Shown in pieces: positions 1-7,609 of a stretch of DNA of 31,015 nt. How positions within the stretch are numbered: position 1 is the first letter of the stretch; every line of letters starts with the position of its first letter. The translations under genes and the position numbers were made by a program. The notes beneath the pieces are model-generated. The model searched no databases. It was given only the letters and a program-made list of their open reading frames with translations, and was not told where the DNA came from. The DNA is from a virus, in the IMG/VR virus record IMGVR_UViG_3300001533_001970, positions 1-31,015 of that record, one strand, 5' to 3'.

Positions 1-1
1 T

Positions 2-106
2 TTTAACGCGAGCAAGAATATACTGTTACGATTTCTTACCGGCACTTACGGTTCCGGTTACAAACCTGATGATGTAGACTTATTGGAATATTTGTCCTTA
101 TTTTAA
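2..106 (+). CDS. C-terminal end of an unidentified gene (cut by window start)
   Basis: An open frame runs from the window edge to a TAA at 104-106 and encodes 34 residues beginning FNASKNILLRFLTGTYGSG and ending in EYLSLF. The codon choice matches the genes downstream and it ends 14 nt before the exonuclease start, so it is probably the tail of a real gene in the same transcription unit. Too little is visible to name a function. Its position next to a replication nuclease weakly suggests DNA metabolism, which is inference only. Confidence 0.5.
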   Translation, partial: FNASKNILLRFLTGTYGSGYKPDDVDLLEYLSLF

Positions 107-120
107 GGAACGGTGAATTA

Positions 121-1002
121 ATGTATTCTAAAATATATGTGGATTTTTTTTGGTTATTAATGAAAACGATTCGTAGAAAAAATAAAAAACATGGATTTTC
201 AGGTGATCGTAATCCTATAGATTCTGTTGTAATTTCTTATTTTTTTTCTGATTTATTTCAGTTATGTAAGCGATTTACAACTACAGATGTTTCTTTATTT
301 TTTGATTCTTTTCCGACATTTCGAGAAAAATTTTTACCTGAATACAAGGGTAACCGGGTTGTTAAATTTGAAAGGTTTAAGAGTTTGGATCCTTATATAG
401 ATTTAGCAGATGCTTTGGGGTTAAAATTAGTAAAGGCCGATTCTTATGAGGCTGATGATTTAATGTATCATTTTGTAAAGTCGGATCCGTCTCGAAATAC
501 TCTTATACTATTTGCTAGTGATAACGATATTTATCAGTGTTTATTACGTAATAATATTTTAATGTTACAAAGTTATAGAGGGAAATTGTATACTCGAGAA
601 ACTTTTTATAGAGATTTTGGTTTTTCTCCTGATAACTATGGTTTATATAAGTCATTGATAGGTAATTCCGGTGATAATATTAAAGGTGTACCTTATTTTA
701 AGAAAAAAGTTGCCCGAGAAATTGTTTATACATCTATGACACCTGATTATTTGTATACTAATTTAAACGATATGAGTATATCTGATAAATCTAAGAAGCG
801 ATTATTAGATTTTAAAGATGTTGTAGAGCGTAATTTTAAATTGTGCAAATTAGCTACTTGTAATAATGTTGAAATTGTTAGCGGTAGTTATAATAAATTT
901 AATTTTTTTAAGTATTGTAAAAAATATAATGTGGTGGATTTAGTTTCAAAATTTCCTTCGAAAGTTTTTGAGAAAGATCTTACGACAAGGATGGTTTTTT
1001 AA
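121..1002 (+). CDS. FEN/PIN-type 5'-3' exonuclease (flap endonuclease, phage RNase H-like)
   Basis: The 293-aa protein matches the phage 5'-nuclease family (T5 flap endonuclease, T4 RNase H), metal-dependent enzymes that remove RNA primers and 5' flaps during replication. Visible landmarks in order are an N-terminal Asp in YVDFF (Asp8), FFDSFPTFR near residues 60-68 followed by a basic stretch to KGNR (helical-arch region), the acidic cluster YEADDL at 109-114, SDNDIY at 133-138, and the helix-3-turn-helix DNA-binding segment GNSGDNIKGVP at 181-191 with Asp185. All expected metal-binding acidic positions appear to be present, so it is probably active. The length is normal for the family. The start is preceded by a modest purine-rich sequence (aaggaacggtga). 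It lies 6 nt upstream of the sigma-like gene, probably on the same transcript. The family call is firm; the role in this phage's replication is inferred. Confidence 0.93.
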   Translation: MYSKIYVDFFWLLMKTIRRKNKKHGFSGDRNPIDSVVISYFFSDLFQLCKRFTTTDVSLFFDSFPTFREKFLPEYKGNRVVKFERFKSLDPYIDLADALGLKLVKADSYEADDLMYHFVKSDPSRNTLILFASDNDIYQCLLRNNILMLQSYRGKLYTRETFYRDFGFSPDNYGLYKSLIGNSGDNIKGVPYFKKKVAREIVYTSMTPDYLYTNLNDMSISDKSKKRLLDFKDVVERNFKLCKLATCNNVEIVSGSYNKFNFFKYCKKYNVVDLVSKFPSKVFEKDLTTRMVF

Positions 1003-1008
1003 ATATTT

Positions 1009-1665
1009 ATGGGTAAGAAATTTTTTCCATATGTAGTAGTTACTGATAATGCAAGTGTTTTTGATAATAATTATGTTAAATATGAGCCTATTACATTACC
1101 GCCTGAAATTGAAAAATTACGGGATAAATTGTTAAGTTTATGGTTATTAGATGATCGTATTGTTGAAAATGAAGGTTTTAATTATGCTCAAATGCCTTCT
1201 AAGTATGAACTTACGGGTATTGAAAAATATTTATACGCATTTTTGGATACGATTGAGGTTGAAATATTTTATCTTGCCATGAAAGGTATGTCGCAAGAAT
1301 TAATAGGCTCCTTTTATGATGTAGGCCAGTCTGTTATTTCCTTTAGGATTTTACGATTGCAGAAAAAATTAAATGATGTTTTTTATAGAAATGTAGTATT
1401 ACTTAGTTCTTTACAAGATAATTATTATGAATTGTCTCTTTATTTAACTCAAGGCGAGCTTTTATTTTTAATAGAATGTATTATTTGTATGGATAAGGTA
1501 AAAGTTTGCTCTACATTATCTTTATCTAATTTTCTAGTTACAAAAGTGTTTTATAGAATTATTTATAAAATATGTTTTGTACCTAGTTTATGGAGTTTTG
1601 TTGATCGAATAGATTCCTTATTTAAATGGGGAGTTTTAGGTCGATCTTATTATAAAAAGGATTAA
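1009..1665 (+). CDS. Helix-turn-helix protein, sigma-70 region 4-like
   Basis: This 218-aa protein has a segment at about residues 82-121 (IEVEIFYLAMKGMSQELIGS, then DVGQSVISFRILRLQKKL) that reads like a sigma-70 region 4 or LuxR-type helix-turn-helix: a hydrophobic first helix, a Gly-containing turn, a recognition helix and a closing basic helix. No sigma region 2 is obvious in the N-terminal 75 residues, and the C-terminal 90 residues are hydrophobic and unfamiliar. A phage-encoded sigma-like factor directing RNA polymerase to late genes is a plausible role, because the genes that follow carry a shared promoter-like element. That link is inference. Alternatives are a repressor or another DNA-binding regulator. 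The start has no clear Shine-Dalgarno sequence and follows the exonuclease stop by 6 nt, suggesting coupled translation. Confidence 0.6.
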   Translation: MGKKFFPYVVVTDNASVFDNNYVKYEPITLPPEIEKLRDKLLSLWLLDDRIVENEGFNYAQMPSKYELTGIEKYLYAFLDTIEVEIFYLAMKGMSQELIGSFYDVGQSVISFRILRLQKKLNDVFYRNVVLLSSLQDNYYELSLYLTQGELLFLIECIICMDKVKVCSTLSLSNFLVTKVFYRIIYKICFVPSLWSFVDRIDSLFKWGVLGRSYYKKD

Positions 1666-1681
1666 TATTTAGGAGGTTTTT

Positions 1682-2071
1682 ATGAAGTTTAATTTATCGG
1701 ATGTTGATTTTGCGGTTCGAGAGATTAGCAAAGGGTTACAAGGGGATGTTTATTTGGAAGGAGATATTAACAAAGCTCCCCCCACTTCGGATGAGTTAGA
1801 TGCATCTTTGTTTCGGTTGTTGACTAATATTGTTTCTCAATATAAAATGTATACTATTAAAAATGCGACACCTGAAACTTTATATGCTATTGAGAAGTGT
1901 GGGAGTAATGTGTTTTTCGCGGAGTATCATCCTGTAGTATCTCAGCTATCTGTTATTCGAGTAGATGGTAAAATGTGGACTTATAGTAATCAGGCTACTT
2001 TTACTATGGAAAAAGTTGTTAATTCTGCGGATACTGGATCTACTTCAGAGGTGATTTTAACTAAAAATTAA
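1682..2071 (+). CDS. Small protein of unknown function
   Basis: This 129-aa protein is not recognised. It has no signal peptide, membrane segment or cysteine cluster; the sequence is mixed alpha/beta in character. The start is well defined: AGGAGG at 1671-1676 lies 5 nt before the ATG, a much stronger ribosome-binding site than those of the two genes before it, so it may be translated at a higher level. It is the last gene before the intrinsic terminator at 2094-2134 and so closes the upstream transcription unit. Confidence 0.8.
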   Translation: MKFNLSDVDFAVREISKGLQGDVYLEGDINKAPPTSDELDASLFRLLTNIVSQYKMYTIKNATPETLYAIEKCGSNVFFAEYHPVVSQLSVIRVDGKMWTYSNQATFTMEKVVNSADTGSTSEVILTKN

Positions 2072-2093
2072 TATTTTTTGGTTAAGATATGTC

Positions 2094-2134
2094 AAAAAGC
2101 TCACCCTTTTTGTGGTGGGCTTTTTGTTTTTTTT
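2094..2134 (+). terminator. Intrinsic terminator closing the upstream operon
   Basis: A 12-bp stem is formed by aaaaagctcacc (2094-2105) and ggtgggcttttt (2114-2125), with one G-T wobble and an 8-nt loop. It is followed by a T-rich tract to 2134. It lies 22 nt after the stop at 2071 and directly before the promoter-like element at 2132, separating the replication/transcription genes from the structural genes. Confidence 0.9.
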
Positions 2135-2145
2135 GGTACTGTCTT
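2132..2145 (+). promoter_or_regulatory. Promoter-like repeated element, copy 1
   Basis: TTTGGTACTGTCTT is one of seven intergenic copies fitting WTTGKTAYTNYYTT. It starts at the end of the terminator T-tract, 35 nt before the ATG at 2181. It would drive the first structural-region gene. The promoter reading is inferred from position and recurrence. Confidence 0.5.
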
Positions 2146-2180
2146 AAAGATAAAGAAGACTTTATTATTGGAGTAACCTT

Positions 2181-4787
2181 ATGTTAATTTCTAAAATTAT
2201 ATCCTTAAATGCAATTGAATCTGTTGAAGATATGGCTTTACTTGAGAAGTATCGGGCTATGCATGATTTAGCTCGTGCAGGTGCTCAGAAACCTACCTTA
2301 GAAGATAAGAAGGTGTTAATTGATGGCTATGGGGAAGATGAGGGTTTATCCTTGTTCAATGACTTGGTTAAACGTTATCAAACTGCTGTAAGTAAGCGTT
2401 ATAAGGGTCGTGACCGTGGTGGTGTTTTAGAGTCGGAGCGGGAGAATTTTATTAAAAAACGTATGGACCAGTTGGAAAAAACATTAAATAATTTAGAAAA
2501 AACGGATTCATATGCTAATAATATTAATAAAATATATACTCAATTGGGGTCGGTTATATCTAAGTGGCTTTTTGAGATGGGTGAAATTTCGGCGAAAGTA
2601 TGTCTTAGTAAAGCTTCAGGGTTAGATTATTCGGATAAAGATTTTCTATTTGATGAGATAGTAAGTTCTATTGTAGAGCAAATGTCCGGGTTTTTAACTA
2701 ATAAAGGTGCTGTTGTTAGGATGTTAAAGGATGATTTGACTTCTTCTGTTGATGTAGTTGAGGAAAATTTACAAACTTCTGTTGATTTATATATGAGAGA
2801 TAAGCTAAGAGCTCCTATTAAGTCTAAAGATCCAAGAGAACTTAGTACGCAGGCTGTTCGTAATAGTTATAATATTCATATTAGAGCTTTAAAAGACAAA
2901 TTAGATGCTTATGTACCGGGGGAAACTTTTAAATATGATTTTAAAGATCATTCTTTTATTTTAGATAGTAAAAAAGCTATAAAAGATGCGATTGATATCT
3001 TAATACGTGAAAAAGAAGAGTTTGCTACATCTGATACCGGTGAAAAGAGATCTGGAGTTAAACATGGTTATGGGGTTACTATTTCTGAAACCGAGATGAG
3101 TGTTATTATAGATAATCTTTTTAAGCTATTTCAAGATGGGATTGATTTATGGTTTTCTTCTTCTAAAAGTTATGAAGATCCTTATTTTTTAAAAGACATA
3201 GGGGAAATGAGCGGTGTTTCTAAATGTGGTGTATCTTTACAAGAGTTAGTTCAAAGTATTGCTAATAAAGTTCGTTGGCGGGGTATTGATATTGGGAAAA
3301 AGATAGTTAGAGATTATACCCGTGATGCCGCTCATCTTAAGAGATTTACACCTGTAGAGGTTCAGAAAGATGATTCTGATATCGATTTTGAAACGGGTTC
3401 CGAATTTGATGTAACTGAAGATTCTTTATCCGCCCCTCCAGATGAAGTTTATAGTGATCATGAACATGATTTAAAGGCTTTATCAAATGCTTTAAGTTCT
3501 TGGGCTGGTGATAGAGATGATATAACTGAGGTTATGGGTTTAGGTGGTTATATTTTACGTGATATTGGTAATGTATATGATTTATTTATGGAACCTGTTG
3601 AAGACGGGGGTATTGGAGGTAGCTGGGATTTTGCGAAAGAAGAGATGAATATTAATTCATTTAATGATTTATTATTGTATTATGCCTGTGCGGATTTAAA
3701 TGTTGTTATTTCTGCTAAAGTATTAAAAAATAGAATGGATAAGATTAAAAAACTTTTTAAAGGATCTGAGCCATCTGAAGCATTTAAGCAATTAGAAAAA
3801 AAATTTACTTGTTCAAAATGCCAGGGCGATGGTGTGCATGACAATAAAAGATGTCCAGAGTGTATGGGATATGGTTATATTAATCCTAAATTATCTCCTA
3901 AAATTTATTCTGTTTATAGCAAGTTGCGTGATAAATTTAGTTATATAAAGAAGGACGAAGCTTTATCTAATTTGAATAATATTGAATATATTTTTTATCT
4001 TATATATAAGGAAATTCTTTTAGATTATATTGGTAATACTATGTTTGCAAATAATTTGAATTATGGTGGCAGGCAGTTAGTGTTTAATAAATTATATTCT
4101 CAAATAGCACGTGAAGGGGGTTCTCCTAAAATTCTTAAAGAAATAATAGGTGGCCCGGCTTTTGGACGTTTTTATGATGAATATATAAAGACAGAATCTA
4201 GAGAGAAGGGGTCTCGCAGTTTTTATGATACCGATGCTTTCCATTCTGTTGTTGCTAAAGATAAAAGCAAATTTAAGTCTATGGAAGATATTTTAAGTAA
4301 GTATTCTCCAGATGAGCGTGATAAATTAACTCAGCAGGTGATTGGAATGTCTCATTCTCGTTGGGAAGAATATGTTAAATATATTACGAAGAGCGATTCT
4401 TCTGTATCTAAAGGTGTTCGGAGTATATCTTCGACTAATAATACTAATTTACGTGGTGCTGTTGAATTTTTTAAGAAGTTTTTTGATTATCTTCAGGGTG
4501 TTGATAGTCATGGTTTAATTGATGAATCTTCTATTGTAGATGAGATTTTAGATAGTTATTTAAACAAAATGGAGTTTACATCTAGTGATAATATAAACGA
4601 TGTCGCTATTTCTAGTGAAGGTCGAGAATATTCTGATATGGGTCGTGACAAAAATGATAAACTGCAAAATCTATTACGAGGTCAGTTTACAAGTTCACAT
4701 ACTATGAAAGATTTATGGGTTCTCTCTGAGGATAAAAAAGCTATTTCGGTGAATTCTTCATACAAACGAATTGATAAAAAAGAATGA
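2181..4787 (+). CDS. Large protein of unknown function with a DnaJ-type CxxCxGxG zinc motif
   Basis: This 868-aa, mostly helical and charged protein is not assigned to a family. Its one clear feature lies at residues 544-565: CSKCQGDG, then CPECMGYG. This is a pair of CxxCxGxG motifs as in the DnaJ cysteine-rich domain, able to bind one zinc, but there is no J domain or HPD motif, so it is not a DnaJ co-chaperone. An acidic linker lies around residues 397-430. It is the first gene after the terminator at 2094-2134, has its own promoter-like element, and a Shine-Dalgarno GGAG precedes the start. It ends 19 nt before the next gene and sits two genes upstream of TerL. A virion or packaging-related role is possible from position alone. 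Confidence 0.85.
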   Translation: MLISKIISLNAIESVEDMALLEKYRAMHDLARAGAQKPTLEDKKVLIDGYGEDEGLSLFNDLVKRYQTAVSKRYKGRDRGGVLESERENFIKKRMDQLEKTLNNLEKTDSYANNINKIYTQLGSVISKWLFEMGEISAKVCLSKASGLDYSDKDFLFDEIVSSIVEQMSGFLTNKGAVVRMLKDDLTSSVDVVEENLQTSVDLYMRDKLRAPIKSKDPRELSTQAVRNSYNIHIRALKDKLDAYVPGETFKYDFKDHSFILDSKKAIKDAIDILIREKEEFATSDTGEKRSGVKHGYGVTISETEMSVIIDNLFKLFQDGIDLWFSSSKSYEDPYFLKDIGEMSGVSKCGVSLQELVQSIANKVRWRGIDIGKKIVRDYTRDAAHLKRFTPVEVQKDDSDIDFETGSEFDVTEDSLSAPPDEVYSDHEHDLKALSNALSSWAGDRDDITEVMGLGGYILRDIGNVYDLFMEPVEDGGIGGSWDFAKEEMNINSFNDLLLYYACADLNVVISAKVLKNRMDKIKKLFKGSEPSEAFKQLEKKFTCSKCQGDGVHDNKRCPECMGYGYINPKLSPKIYSVYSKLRDKFSYIKKDEALSNLNNIEYIFYLIYKEILLDYIGNTMFANNLNYGGRQLVFNKLYSQIAREGGSPKILKEIIGGPAFGRFYDEYIKTESREKGSRSFYDTDAFHSVVAKDKSKFKSMEDILSKYSPDERDKLTQQVIGMSHSRWEEYVKYITKSDSSVSKGVRSISSTNNTNLRGAVEFFKKFFDYLQGVDSHGLIDESSIVDEILDSYLNKMEFTSSDNINDVAISSEGREYSDMGRDKNDKLQNLLRGQFTSSHTMKDLWVLSEDKKAISVNSSYKRIDKKE

Positions 4788-4806
4788 TAGACTACTGGGA
4801 GGTCTA

Positions 4807-5667
4807 ATGAGTAAAAATAATAAGTTAGCTGATATTGATGATGCTGTTGATGATATTTTAAGTATAATGTCCTCTGCGGAGGGGTCTATGGCATCTAAAG
4901 AGCTTTTAAAGTCTGAGGTATCTAAAGCATCTGATGACAGAGAGTCTTCTGAAACAAAAAATTCTTCCGAATTAAAGCAATTAAATTCTGAAGAAGATAC
5001 TTTGAATTTATCGGATTTACCCGAGTCTGATAATAGTGGGTTTGCTTCTCCGGAGGTAATTAAATCTTCTTCTAAATCTAAGAAAAAACGTAGCCGAAAG
5101 GGTTCTAATTCTTCTTTAGATGATGTTCCTTCTAATATTTATGATTATTTAGTTAAAAAATCTTATGTTATATTAGAACAATTGCAAGAAATTAAGGACG
5201 GAGTTGATCCTGTTGTTGATATAAAAGCGTTGACTGATGTTGTTAATCGAGAGGCAAAGCTTATTGAAGTGATTAGCTCCCTAAGCCGTCGGAAAGATGA
5301 ATTTGTTGAAGATAATATTTTATATAAATCTTTTATTAGATCCGCCTCAAAGTGTTTACTTTATATCGTATATAATGTGGGGCGTAAATATTTATCTAAA
5401 ATAGATATAGTTGCTTTTTTAAATGAGCTTTCTCTTTCGATGGATGATTTTGATATTCAGGTTCGAAATTTAATAGGTTCTTCTGAGTCTTTATCTTTAG
5501 ATATCGTGAAAGAGCTTGAAAATCGCGGTGAATCTTTTGAAAAGTTAAAGCAAGGTGATGATTCTAATAAGGTAGTTCAAGTAGAATTTGAGGGGGTTTC
5601 TGATTCTGATTCAGAGTTAGAGCGTAAAGAATCTGAAGATCTAGAACGTTCGTTGTCGATGGAGTAA
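4807..5667 (+). CDS. Charged Ser-rich protein upstream of TerL (unknown; small-terminase candidate by position)
   Basis: The 286-aa protein starts at ATG 4807, chosen because GGGAGG at 4798-4802 lies just upstream; an in-frame TTG at 4771 would add 12 residues but has no ribosome-binding site and overlaps the previous gene. Residues 1-110 are low-complexity, rich in Ser, Glu, Asp and Lys, with a basic patch KSKKKRSRKG near residues 89-98. The middle (about 115-235) is predicted helical, and the C-terminus is acidic. Immediate position before terL is typical of the small terminase subunit, and a basic patch could bind DNA, but no TerS helix-turn-helix is recognised. That function is only a positional guess. 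Confidence 0.8.
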   Translation: MSKNNKLADIDDAVDDILSIMSSAEGSMASKELLKSEVSKASDDRESSETKNSSELKQLNSEEDTLNLSDLPESDNSGFASPEVIKSSSKSKKKRSRKGSNSSLDDVPSNIYDYLVKKSYVILEQLQEIKDGVDPVVDIKALTDVVNREAKLIEVISSLSRRKDEFVEDNILYKSFIRSASKCLLYIVYNVGRKYLSKIDIVAFLNELSLSMDDFDIQVRNLIGSSESLSLDIVKELENRGESFEKLKQGDDSNKVVQVEFEGVSDSDSELERKESEDLERSLSME

Positions 5668-5671
5668 TTTA

Positions 5672-7558
5672 GTGGCTTTAATTAATAAAACAGATATGGA
5701 TTTCGGTAATGTTTTTTCATCAAATATTTCGAATATTCTACATCAAAAGCAGCTTTTAACTGATATTTCTATATATGATTATGTTTCCAATCCTAGTTTA
5801 GGGGGTGTTAGACCTTATCCTGTACAGGCTATTATTTTAAAATTAATGTCTGGGATTGAATTAGATGGAAAAGACCGTCGTAGAATCAAGGTTCCGGATC
5901 GTTTTAATGAAAGTATAAAGTATTATTTTTCAGAAAAGCAGTTTTTAGAATTTGCTTATAATGAAGGTCGTTGTAGTATAAAAGAACAATGTGATGTTGA
6001 TAAGAGATGGCTTTTATTATGTGGTCGACGTTCGGGTAAGTCTTTTTTAGCGAGCCGTATTTTAGAATGTAAGACTGCTCAATTTCTTTATATGCAAGAC
6101 CCTTTTAAACAGTTTGGGATTGATTACGGGTCTCCAGTAAGGGCTGTATCTGTTTCTGCGTCTAGAGAGCAGGCTACAATTATTTTTAATTCGGTTTCAA
6201 ATAATGTTATAGTCAATCCGTTATTTACTAGTTTTGATGTTCAAATGACTAAGCGTTTTGCACATTTTATGCATCCTATTTTTTATGAGAAGTTCGGTAA
6301 TTTAAGTAAAAAATTAAAACCTAATGTTCAAATAGTACCTATGGCGGCTAGTTCTAGTACTGGTCGTGGGTTTGGGATGATTTGTATTATTTTTGATGAG
6401 TTAGGGTTATTTCCTACGCAACGGGGTCCGGCTTCGGCTAAAGAAGTTATTAAGGCTTTTTCTCCTTCTTTAGCAACTTTCGGAGCTTTTGGGTTTTGGT
6501 TAGTCACATCTTCACCTAGTTATTCTAATGATTCAGAATTACATCGGTTATATGATATTTCAATGAAGCCTGATAACGATGAATATGTCTCCTTTAGATT
6601 TCCTACTGTATGGATGAATCCTAATATACCTGCTACCTATTTAAAAAAAGAATTTTCTGGTAATGACCCTATTTATTATAAAGTAGAGTTTGAGGCTGAA
6701 TTTGGTAAAGGTAAGGGTGAAAAATGGTTGGATGACATTGTTGTTCGGAATATGAATAAACGTGAGCCAGAGTATCTTCCTAAAAAATATTTTTTTATGG
6801 GTATAGATTTAGCAAATAGTATGGATGCAGCCGCGTTTAGTATCGGCCACCCTTCAACGGGTTCTAAATTTATAGAAGATGAGCATATTGTTTTACGTCC
6901 AGGCCATGGTAGATTGAAAAATGTAACTTTAATTCCTAATGAATTCTTAGTTAATATTTTTATAGGGTTATTTCAAAAATATAAGCCTTTATACGTAGTA
7001 ACTGACCAACATGGGGCTTTGAGTTTATATAGTTTGATTGGAGATGTTGGAATAATTAATCGTATTCGTGATATAGCTTTTAATCCAAAAAAGAATGATA
7101 CGGTAAATGCTATTTTTTTTAATTATTTTATAAATAATTTATTAAGAAGTTATAATCCTGATTTATTAGGTTCCCTAAAAGCCTTAGTATATGAGAGATC
7201 AACTACAAATGGGTTTTTAAAGGTTTATTCTGGCGATGAGGAGCATCACCCCGATGATTCATATGATGCTTTTGCTAGAAGTCTTTTTGCTTTTTTACTT
7301 TTTTGTCAAAAAAATAAAAGTTTTTTATCTTCATTGAGATACGATTTTTCAAAAGTGGCTTTTATCAATCGTTATGCTGATGTTTTATCTCAGGAGCTTA
7401 CTAATATGAATGCCGTATCTTATTCTAAGAGTAAGCGTGAGAGATATGTAGAGTCCATGGGTGTTATTCAGAAGAGTAATATGCTAAATATGACCTTTTC
7501 AGGCAATAGGATTAGTCGACCTGGTTTAAATAAGGGTGACGTTATTTTTAGAAATTAA
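5672..7558 (+). CDS. terL: Terminase large subunit (DNA packaging ATPase/nuclease)
   Basis: This 628-aa packaging motor protein translocates DNA into the prohead and cuts concatemers. The N-terminal ATPase has Walker A CGRRSGKS (residues 117-124), Walker B IIFDE (239-243, with the catalytic Glu) and the coupling motif TSSP (279-282). The C-terminal RNase H-fold nuclease has MGIDLA (Asp379), VVTDQHG (Asp445) and HHPDDSYDAF (Asp528/529 and Asp532). All key residues are present. Translation starts at GTG 5672, 4 nt after the upstream stop, with GGAG at the end of the previous gene as ribosome-binding site. The length is normal for T4-type large terminases. It acts at the portal, encoded next. 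Confidence 0.96.
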   Translation: MALINKTDMDFGNVFSSNISNILHQKQLLTDISIYDYVSNPSLGGVRPYPVQAIILKLMSGIELDGKDRRRIKVPDRFNESIKYYFSEKQFLEFAYNEGRCSIKEQCDVDKRWLLLCGRRSGKSFLASRILECKTAQFLYMQDPFKQFGIDYGSPVRAVSVSASREQATIIFNSVSNNVIVNPLFTSFDVQMTKRFAHFMHPIFYEKFGNLSKKLKPNVQIVPMAASSSTGRGFGMICIIFDELGLFPTQRGPASAKEVIKAFSPSLATFGAFGFWLVTSSPSYSNDSELHRLYDISMKPDNDEYVSFRFPTVWMNPNIPATYLKKEFSGNDPIYYKVEFEAEFGKGKGEKWLDDIVVRNMNKREPEYLPKKYFFMGIDLANSMDAAAFSIGHPSTGSKFIEDEHIVLRPGHGRLKNVTLIPNEFLVNIFIGLFQKYKPLYVVTDQHGALSLYSLIGDVGIINRIRDIAFNPKKNDTVNAIFFNYFINNLLRSYNPDLLGSLKALVYERSTTNGFLKVYSGDEEHHPDDSYDAFARSLFAFLLFCQKNKSFLSSLRYDFSKVAFINRYADVLSQELTNMNAVSYSKSKRERYVESMGVIQKSNMLNMTFSGNRISRPGLNKGDVIFRN

Positions 7559-7572
7559 AATAGTTTGTTAAA

Positions 7573-7586
7573 TTTGTTATTTTCTT
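7573..7586 (+). promoter_or_regulatory. Promoter-like repeated element, copy 2 (before portal)
   Basis: TTTGTTATTTTCTT lies in the 51-nt gap between terL and the portal gene, 23 nt before ATG 7610. It fits WTTGKTAYTNYYTT and is preceded by AA, as in most copies. No terminator precedes it, so it would add to read-through transcription from upstream. Confidence 0.5.
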
Positions 7587-7609
7587 CTTAAATGATTCGA
7601 GGTTTTTAC

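Noticed and set aside
91-104. Possible promoter-like element before the exonuclease (TTTGTCCTTATTTT)
   Set aside because: It differs from the consensus at conserved positions 6 and 7 and lies in the coding end of the preceding gene.
3810-3878. DnaJ co-chaperone assignment from the CxxCxGxG motifs
   Set aside because: Only one zinc-site pair is present and there is no J domain with HPD anywhere in the 868-aa protein.
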